Below, piece by piece: positions 6,856 through 11,106 of a stretch of 11,106 bases of DNA. Both the position numbers and the translations under genes were made by a program. The DNA comes from Flavobacterium psychrophilum (GTDB lineage Bacteria > Bacteroidota > Bacteroidia > Flavobacteriales > Flavobacteriaceae): positions 1 to 11,106 of the forward strand of contig CAMCTL010000120.1 of NCBI GenBank assembly GCA_945878515.1. The letters run 5' to 3'. The stretch's first letter is position 1. Each line of letters opens with the position of its first letter. The notes below the pieces were generated by a model that saw only the letters and a list, made by a program, of their open reading frames with translations, searched no databases and was not told where the DNA came from.

Positions 6856-7587
6856 ATGGCTTCTACATCAGAAACAGGACACGCAAAAAATGTTGCAAAT
6901 CTTCAAGATTTAATTTCATTCGTAACAGGTTACGGAGCAACCTACAACCCAACAAAAAACGCATTAAAGTTGCCACAACTTAACGCATTAGCCACAGCAT
7001 CGCAAACAAGTTTAGCCGATGTTGTTACTATAAATACCGCTTACAATAATAAGGTAAACGAAAGAGTAACCGCTTTCAGCGGTTTAAAAGCGTTATCAAC
7101 TCGATTAGTAAACGCATTAGAAACTACTGATGCTACTGCACAAGTTATAAAAGATGCGAAAGGGTTTAACAGAAAGTTACAAGGCAAACGAGCATCAACA
7201 GCTACAACACCAATCGACCCAAACACGCCAGCACCAGCAACCATTTCAACAAGTCAGCAATCGTATGACCAACAAATACAACATTTGGCAGGTTTAATTT
7301 CGGTTTTGCAATCAGAGCCAAGCTATGCACCAAACGAAACCGATTTAGCAATTGCAACACTTACAGCCAAACAAGCCGACCTAACCGCTAAAAACAATGA
7401 AGTTTCAACTGCATATACAAATATCAGCAATTCAAGAATTGCAAGAAACAACACATTGTATGCAGACAACACAGGATTAGTTGAAATAGCAACCGAAGTG
7501 AAGAAATACATCAAATCACTTTTTGGAGCATCAAGCCCAGAATTTGCACAAGTAAAAGGAATAGAATTTAAGAAAGCGAAAAAATAA
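6856..7587 (+). CDS. Hypothetical cytoplasmic helical protein (flavobacterial family)
   Basis: The 243-residue protein has no signal peptide, no membrane segment, and no Cys or Trp. It opens with NLQDLISFVTGYGATYNPTK (15-34), continues as predicted helices, has a Thr/Pro/Ala linker at 114-132 and ends with a basic IEFKKAKK. Pieces such as LVNALETTDATAQVI, RKLQGKRAS, YAPNETDLAIATL and YIKSLFGASSPEF are what I recall from a common uncharacterised flavobacterial family of about this length, so it is a real and probably full-length gene. Function is unknown. It has its own promoter (6817-6824) and a 70-bp gap from the transporter, so it is likely a neighbour rather than a part of the metal operon. 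It abuts the repeat array that begins at 7637. Confidence 0.8.
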   Translation: MASTSETGHAKNVANLQDLISFVTGYGATYNPTKNALKLPQLNALATASQTSLADVVTINTAYNNKVNERVTAFSGLKALSTRLVNALETTDATAQVIKDAKGFNRKLQGKRASTATTPIDPNTPAPATISTSQQSYDQQIQHLAGLISVLQSEPSYAPNETDLAIATLTAKQADLTAKNNEVSTAYTNISNSRIARNNTLYADNTGLVEIATEVKKYIKSLFGASSPEFAQVKGIEFKKAKK

Positions 7588-7627
7588 CATAACCCAAAAC
7601 AGAAAAGTACACCCCACATTTAAGAAT

Positions 7628-8029
7628 ATGCAAACCGCAGAAAGAAATATACTAAACGCAAAAAGAATTGTTTGTTTCGCAAACAAACTTATTGCTACCG
7701 CAATAAGTTTTATCTTATTTGCGTTTAGATTTATTTCAACCGCATTTAGAATTATTCAATCCGCAGAAAGAAATATGACAACCGCAATTAGAAATATAGC
7801 TTCCGCAAATAGAATAATAGCAATCGCCAAATGGAATGAAAAAAAAAAAGGGCGTCATATAACAGCAGTTTGGCAATATGGCGGGTTTAGGCTTAATTTG
7901 AAGTTGGTTTTGTACTTGCAAAGTCAGTGTTTAACCGAAAGTTTAGGCTTCCTTAATCCGCCACATCGCCAAGCTGCGGGACGTTATGCGGTCATTGTAA
8001 AAGACGACACAGACAAACTTAAATCATAA
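7628..8029 (+). CDS. Open frame through the 21-bp repeat array (doubtful gene)
   Basis: A 133-codon frame starts at ATG 7628 and runs through ten 7-residue units of pattern A-x-R-x-I-x-x (for example AERNILN, AFRIIQS, AIRNIAS), then through the inverted-arm element at 7850-7994, ending in DDTDKLKS. The frame stays open partly because the repeat period is a multiple of three. The second half overlaps a DNA element with its own palindromic constraint, so it is unlikely to be protein. If anything is translated it would be a short amphipathic helical peptide from the first 220 bases. There is no promoter or signal peptide. I keep it as an open frame only. Confidence 0.2.
   Translation: MQTAERNILNAKRIVCFANKLIATAISFILFAFRFISTAFRIIQSAERNMTTAIRNIASANRIIAIAKWNEKKKGRHITAVWQYGGFRLNLKLVLYLQSQCLTESLGFLNPPHRQAAGRYAVIVKDDTDKLKS
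7637..7846 (+). repeat. Ten degenerate 21-bp tandem units, consensus (A/T)CCGCAnnnAGAAATAT
   Basis: Units begin with GCA or GCG every 21 bases, at 7637, 7658, 7679, 7700, 7721, 7742, 7763, 7784, 7805 and 7826 (the last a GCC). The GCA core and the AGA four codon positions later are the best-kept parts. The period equals two helical turns. The middle of the array is inverted: CTAAACGCAAA at 7652-7662 pairs with 7718-7728, enclosing hairpins GTTTGTTT-CGC-AAACAAAC (7670-7688) and an 11-bp stem with TACC loop (7685-7710). One similar unit lies near 28-49. The units lack unique spacers, so this is not CRISPR. Confidence 0.8.
7850..7994 (+). repeat. Structured inverted-arm element, attC-like
   Basis: Left arm 7865-7884 (GCAGTTTGGCAATATGGCGG) and right arm 7958-7977 match as reverse complements at 17 of 20 positions. 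The three differences are transitions, and two of them become G-T pairs on the - strand. Outside the arms, ATAAC (7859-7863) pairs with GTTAT (7983-7987), with unequal spacers of 1 and 5 bases. The 73-base loop holds a 10-bp direct repeat GTTTAGGCTT (7885-7894 and 7941-7950). The layout of outer AAC/GTT boxes, unpaired spacer, inner arms and large loop is that of a long integron attC site, folded best from the bottom strand. It could instead be an unrelated dispersed Bacteroidota repeat. Confidence 0.6.
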
Positions 8030-8079
8030 ATAGACTTCAAAAAAATGCTTGACAAAATAACACATTAATAAATGTCTAA

Positions 8080-8733
8080 ATGACAAAACAAATTTGGAAC
8101 GACACTACGCAAAAACAAAACGACTTCAATAAAATGGACTATAAAAGAATTGCTGAAAATATAATTGAACTAAAAAATGCAGACTTGACATTGAGGGACA
8201 AACTTGTGCAAAGCGGACAACTTAGTGAAGGTTATAACGAACAGATGAAAGAGTTGCATATCCAAAACGCTAAAATCCTTAATGACATAATAGATACAAT
8301 CGGTTATCCAACAATTGACAAAGTAGGTAAAGAAGCAAACGAAGCAACTTGGTTGGTAATACAACATTCAATCGGACAACCACTCTTTATGAAAAAGTGT
8401 GCGAAACTTTTGGAAAAAGTAGTAAGTGAAAGTAAAGCAGACCCAAGAAGTTTAGCGTATTTAACTGACCGAATTGCAGTTTTTGAAGGTAAGTCACAAC
8501 TTTACGGAACTCAATTTGACTGGGACAAAAACGGAACTCTAAGCCCAAATATATTTGACGACTTAACCAAAGTAAACGAAAGAAGAAAATCAATCGGACT
8601 TAACACACTTGAAGAACAAACAGAAATAATGAGAAGACAAGTAATAAATGAAAATCAATCGCCACCAAAAGACTTTGAAAAAAGAAAGCAAGAAATTGAA
8701 CAATGGAGAAAGAATGTCGGATGGGCGATATAA
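8080..8733 (+). CDS. DUF6624-like protein, function unknown
   Basis: The 217-residue protein is cytoplasmic (no signal, no membrane segment). Its motifs match what I recall of DUF6624: LRDKLVQSGQLSEGY (38-52), IIDTIGYPTIDKVG (70-83), WLVIQHSIGQPLF (91-103), YLTDRIAVFEGKSQLYGTQF (127-146) with DWD following, and VNERRKSIGLNTLEEQ (165-180). Conserved His, Asp-Arg and DWD residues suggest a binding or catalytic role, but none is established as far as I know. The annotated start at 8080 adds 18 residues before M19 (8134), which is an alternative start closer to the family's usual beginning. The gene stands alone between two inverted-repeat elements (7850-7994 and 8743-8798), an arrangement like a mobile cassette. 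No TAnnTTTG promoter is visible in front of it. Confidence 0.8.
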   Translation: MTKQIWNDTTQKQNDFNKMDYKRIAENIIELKNADLTLRDKLVQSGQLSEGYNEQMKELHIQNAKILNDIIDTIGYPTIDKVGKEANEATWLVIQHSIGQPLFMKKCAKLLEKVVSESKADPRSLAYLTDRIAVFEGKSQLYGTQFDWDKNGTLSPNIFDDLTKVNERRKSIGLNTLEEQTEIMRRQVINENQSPPKDFEKRKQEIEQWRKNVGWAI

Positions 8734-8742
8734 AAACAGCCA

Positions 8743-8798
8743 CTAACAGCTAGAGTTTCGTTGCGTGCGCAGCACGAACAATGAAACTCCTGTTGAAC
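8743..8798 (+). repeat. Imperfect hairpin ending in GTTGAAC, attC-like or terminator
   Basis: AACAG and GAGTTTC (8753-8759) pair with GAAACTC (8783-8789) and CTGTT, leaving CTA as a bulge. An inner GTGC-GCA-GCAC stem completes a long arm. It starts ten bases after the DUF6624 stop. It shares TAACAGC at its left edge with the element at 7859, and its right edge GTTGAAC (8792-8798) fits the attC R' consensus GTTRRRY. The left box CACTAAC does not fit the partner consensus well. A transcription terminator is the simpler reading, although no T-run follows. Confidence 0.5.
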
Positions 8799-8804
8799 AG
8801 CCAG

Positions 8805-8822
8805 TCCCGATAGCTATCGGGA
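8805..8822. repeat. 18-bp perfect palindrome TCCCGATAGCTATCGGGA
   Basis: The palindrome lies in the 245-bp gene-free stretch between the DUF6624 gene and the transposase. Its 16-bp core also occurs at 10514-10529 inside the recombinase gene. I recall this palindrome as frequent in Bacteroidota genomes, which would make it a dispersed short element rather than a local operator. Confidence 0.9.
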
Positions 8823-8883
8823 GAACCGGAATACCTGCCGTTAACACTATGGAGTTATCGTAAAGTTTTGAGAGAGGATAGTA

Positions 8884-8909
8884 AGAGGATTTAGTGTCCT
8901 CTTTTTTTT
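8884..8909 (+). terminator. Rho-independent terminator-like hairpin with T8 tail
   Basis: AGAGGA (8884-8889), a 7-base loop, TCCTCT (8897-8902), then a T-run to 8909. The orientation would stop + strand transcripts about 170 bp after the DUF6624 gene, before they run antisense into the transposase. The rest of 8823-8978 shows no gene; it should contain the terminal (ori-type) end of the IS91-like element, which I could not define. Confidence 0.65.
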
Positions 8910-8978
8910 GGAGTAGTTTTAGTGTTGGTTTTCTTGTGTTTTCTTTCACTTTTGGGCATAAAATCCCTTACCCATAAT

Positions 8979-10088
8979 TTAGCTTTTACAGGGAATAGAG
9001 CTTTGGCTACCGCCAAGATACCAAGCAGGCGGACCACGCTGGTCGAAAACTGCTATCCGGTGTAAATTGCCCGTTTTACAACACGGACATTTGGGCAAAA
9101 AAGGCTTCTTTTCTCGCTTTTCCAATACTTTTACTTGGAGTTTCTCCTGCAAAAGTTTGAGCTTTTCGCGCTTCCAAGTGCTACTCAAAAAACCATAATG
9201 ACGAATTTTGACAAACCGCTTGGGCAAAATATGCAACGAAAACCGTCGGATAAACTCCTGATGCGAGAGCGTCATTTGCTTTTTGACACCCGCCATTCGA
9301 TAATCCTTGTAATCAAAAGTCACGTTTTGACTGTCGATGTCTTTAATTCGATGGTTGCTAATGGCAATCTTGTGCGTGTATCTCCCCAAATATTCCACGA
9401 CTGACTTTGGACTTCCAAATGGTTTTTTAGCAAATACAACCCAAGGCTTCTGCCACAACTCTTGCCGAATTTGCTCGTACTTTATAGGTTCCTTTTCTTT
9501 GAGTTTCTGGCAATATTTAGCCCTAAATACTTTTGACAAAGCTTTGACTGAGAATAAAAAATTGCCATCCGTTCGGCTATTTTGCCATTGTCCGTTTTTA
9601 TTGATTCCTCCTCCAGGAACAATGCAATGCAGGTGCGGATGCAAACTCAATTGTTGTCCCCAAGTGTGCAAAACGGCAATCATTCCCATTTGCATTTCCT
9701 TGGTTTTGCCAAATTGTTGCAGGGTTTCCCAAGTAGCCTCAAACAAGGTATCATAAACCAATTTTGGACTGTGAATCGCCAATGCATTAACGCTATCGGG
9801 CAAAGTAAAAACCACATGAAAATAAGGCACTGGCAAAAGTTCTGTTTCTCTAGCCTGTATCCAATCTTCTCGTTTATTGCCCTGACACTTGGGACAATGA
9901 CGATTGCGGCAAGAGTTGTAACTAATGGTCAGATTTCCACACTGATCACAAGCATCGATATGACCGCCAAATTCGGCTGTTCTACATTTTTTGATGGCAT
10001 AAAGCGTACGTAGTTGCCAAGTATTCAATCCATAATTCTCGATTTTCGAACCTACTTTTCGCAGCACATCAGCTACTTCCGGCTGCAT
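8979..10088 (-). CDS. IS91 family HUH transposase
   Basis: The 369-residue protein looks complete. The N-terminal zinc-binding domain has C47-x2-C50, C60, H64-C65 and C68. The core is a Y2-type HUH single-strand transposase: the metal-binding HPHLH (H150, H152, H154) followed by CIVPGGG, and the catalytic YLGRYTHKIAISNHRI with tyrosines Y233 and Y237 three residues apart, as in IS91. A second Cys cluster CPCC (334-337) and RGPP near the end are usual for the family. Such enzymes nick one strand and move by a rolling-circle-like route, with insertion next to a short tetranucleotide target. The start ATG at 10088 lies 16 bases inside the end of the recombinase gene, suggesting translational coupling. 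All catalytic residues are present, so it may be active. Confidence 0.93.
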   Translation of the reverse strand: MQPEVADVLRKVGSKIENYGLNTWQLRTLYAIKKCRTAEFGGHIDACDQCGNLTISYNSCRNRHCPKCQGNKREDWIQARETELLPVPYFHVVFTLPDSVNALAIHSPKLVYDTLFEATWETLQQFGKTKEMQMGMIAVLHTWGQQLSLHPHLHCIVPGGGINKNGQWQNSRTDGNFLFSVKALSKVFRAKYCQKLKEKEPIKYEQIRQELWQKPWVVFAKKPFGSPKSVVEYLGRYTHKIAISNHRIKDIDSQNVTFDYKDYRMAGVKKQMTLSHQEFIRRFSLHILPKRFVKIRHYGFLSSTWKREKLKLLQEKLQVKVLEKREKKPFLPKCPCCKTGNLHRIAVFDQRGPPAWYLGGSQSSIPCKS

Positions 10089-11035
10089 TTCTCGAAAAGC
10101 GTATCCAGTGGACTAAAAATGCGCTGACTCTCGAGTTGGGCTATCTGCAAATACTCCATCGTCGTCTCGATATTTTGATGTCCCAAAAGGTCTTTCAGTG
10201 TCATAATATCCATTCCATCTTCGAGCAAATGTGTGGCATAAGAGTGCCGAAGCGTATGCGTGTGTACTTCTTTTTTAATACCCGCAGCTTTGGCAACTTG
10301 TTTGACTGCCCATTGCACACCTCGTTGGCTGTAACGACTGTCGAAATCGCCACCTGCTCTCGCAATAGGCTGACCGTTGAAAAGATAATCTTGTGGTTTT
10401 TCACACTCGATGTACTTTTTTAGTCCTCGAATTAAATGTACCGAAAGCGGAACGTAACGGTCTTTTTTGCCCTTGCCTTGCACCACTTTGAGTTGTTTTC
10501 TATCGAAATCCACCCCGATAGCTATCGGGGTGCAATCGTACAGAACGAGCTTCCATACAGCGAAGTCCACAGCCATAAAGCAAACCAATAAGGATACGGT
10601 GTTTGAGCAATTTTGCATTTTGAAGCATTGCCCAAACTTCTTCTTTGCTCAATACAACAGGAAGCGTTTTCTCGTGTTTTATCGACGGAAGTCGAAGGTA
10701 TTCATAAGGAAGTCCTTCGGATTTTAACAAAAACCGAAGTCCATAGACACAGTGTTTAAAATAGGTTTGAGATGGGGTTTTGGACTTTTTTTGTTGGTAA
10801 AACAAGTAGTCCTGAACTTGTTCGGGATCCAATTCCGTTGGGATTTTGACAAAATACAACGAAATCGAAGCTACGTGCCTCGAATAATTGTTGAAGGTAC
10901 TCTGGCTTCGTCCCAATACCGAAACCGTGCGCTCAAAACGAGCCAATAACTCCTCAAAACCCGGAACTTCTCGCTTGGCTTGGTTGAGAATTTTATTCTC
11001 TCTTAATAAATCTGGATGCTTTTTTTTGTAGTCAT
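10073..11035 (-). pseudogene. Tyrosine recombinase/integrase, frame broken twice
   Basis: The N-terminal part (readable from about 11027 to 10511) has a SAM-like DNA-binding domain (SQSTFNNYSRHVASISLYF) and the first catalytic arginine in LLYGCGLRCMEARSV. The C-terminal part (from about 10530 to 10073) carries the rest: Lys in GKGKKDRYVPLS, HTLRHSYATHL, LLGHQNIETTMEY with the nucleophile Tyr. They are in different frames. The break is at the 22-bp palindrome 10511-10532, which adds a net +1. A second break lies near the start: ATG at 11035 is out of frame because of an A8 run (T 11020-11027); A9 would give MTTKKKHPDLLRENKILNQ in frame. It lacks the insertion domain of integron integrases. It could be a true pseudogene, or made by slippage. 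An internal TTG at 10946 is another possible start. Confidence 0.8.
10511..10532. repeat. 22-bp perfect palindrome interrupting the recombinase gene
   Basis: The palindrome is CAC, then CCCGATAGCTATCGGG, then GTG. On the coding (-) strand it lies between codons for VRL and VDFDRK, exactly where the reading frame changes. One frame reads it as PDSYRG, the other as PIAIG. The same 16-bp core is at 8806-8821. This looks like insertion or expansion of a dispersed palindromic element in a coding region. Confidence 0.9.
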
Positions 11036-11052
11036 ATTTTCAAAGTTTTAAT

Positions 11053-11060
11053 TATCTTTG
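11053..11060 (+). promoter_or_regulatory. Possible outward-facing promoter element
   Basis: TATCTTTG fits TAnnTTTG and points out of the IS91-type unit toward the right edge of the window. On the opposite strand TACCTTTC (11060-11067) is a near match that could serve the recombinase. Neither has a convincing -33 element, so both are weak calls. Confidence 0.25.
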
Positions 11061-11106
11061 AAAGGTACTAAATCAGCGCGAGTGCTACCGAAGGTTTAGT
11101 TCAACA

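Larger units (their letters stand above)
8979..11035 (-). mobile_element. IS91-type element with accessory tyrosine recombinase
   Basis: A transposase of the HUH/Y2 kind and an upstream tyrosine recombinase overlap by 16 bases in the same direction, an arrangement I have seen in IS91-type elements of Bacteroidota. The coordinates given are only the coding core; the true ends lie outside. IS91-type elements have no long terminal inverted repeats, so ends need comparison with other copies. A TGTTGAAC at 8791-8798 and its complement at 11099-11106 flank the unit, but the match is short. GC content is visibly higher than in the metal block, consistent with separate origin. Confidence 0.8.

Noticed and set aside
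7637..7846. CRISPR array
   Set aside because: The units are contiguous with a 21-bp period and degenerate; there are no unique spacers of constant length and no cas genes.
8049..8079. TTGACA at about 8049 as a sigma-70 style -35 box for the DUF6624 gene
   Set aside because: Bacteroidota promoters use a TTG/TAnnTTTG type pair, and no matching -7 element follows at a suitable distance.
9135..10013. + strand open frames opposite the transposase
   Set aside because: They are antisense to the IS91 transposase, show no family features and have no promoter.
10073..11035. Integron integrase (IntI)
   Set aside because: Although the C-terminal motifs resemble IntI, the region between the KKDR and HTLRH motifs is short and lacks the IntI-specific insertion; the overlap with an IS91 transposase fits an IS accessory recombinase.

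Overview
The window looks like a piece of a low-GC Bacteroidota genome, most likely Flavobacteriia. The evidence is the AT-rich sequence, starts preceded by A-runs rather than Shine-Dalgarno sites, TAnnTTTG promoter elements, a DUF3347-type copper protein, a DUF6660-like small protein and flavobacterial hypothetical families. No rRNA, tRNA or CRISPR array was seen.

Positions 92-6785 are a copper (heavy-metal) handling block, all on the + strand: a small exported Cys-rich protein (92-463), a lipoprotein with HMA-like and DUF3347-like domains (556-1437), a CopA-type multicopper oxidase with an unusual C-terminal beta-rich extension (1501-3753), a second small Cys-rich DUF6660-like protein (3772-4098), a TonB-dependent outer-membrane receptor (4183-6150) and a CDF-like transporter with a Cys-containing metal site (6162-6785). 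As a unit they suggest metal passage across the outer membrane, periplasmic binding, Cu(I) oxidation and transport across the inner membrane. Each of the two small Cys-rich genes has a TATATTTG element at exactly the same distance from its ATG, which predicts leaderless mRNAs. Each is separated from the next large gene by a hairpin and no obvious second promoter, so the block may be two or three transcripts with internal attenuation or processing. No metal-responsive regulator is in view.

Positions 6856-7587 encode a cytoplasmic hypothetical protein behind its own promoter. Next comes an accessory stretch. It holds a ten-unit 21-bp repeat (7637-7846) with an inverted segment in its middle, then a roughly 140-bp structured element (7850-7994) built on two 20-nt inverted arms, then a DUF6624 gene (8080-8733), then an imperfect hairpin ending in GTTGAAC (8743-8798). 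The boxes at the edges of these elements resemble integron attC sites. In particular, the first seven bases of the window (GTTATAT) are exactly complementary to the box at 7857-7863. This is the most speculative and most interesting part of the window.

Positions 8979-11035, on the - strand, are an IS91-type unit: an intact HUH/Y2 transposase overlapped by an upstream tyrosine recombinase. The recombinase is broken in two places, at an A8 run near its start and at a 22-bp perfect palindrome that shifts its reading frame. The 16-bp core of that palindrome (CCCGATAGCTATCGGG) also occurs at 8806-8821. Both window ends fall at repeat-like motifs, so this may be a whole contig broken at repeats.
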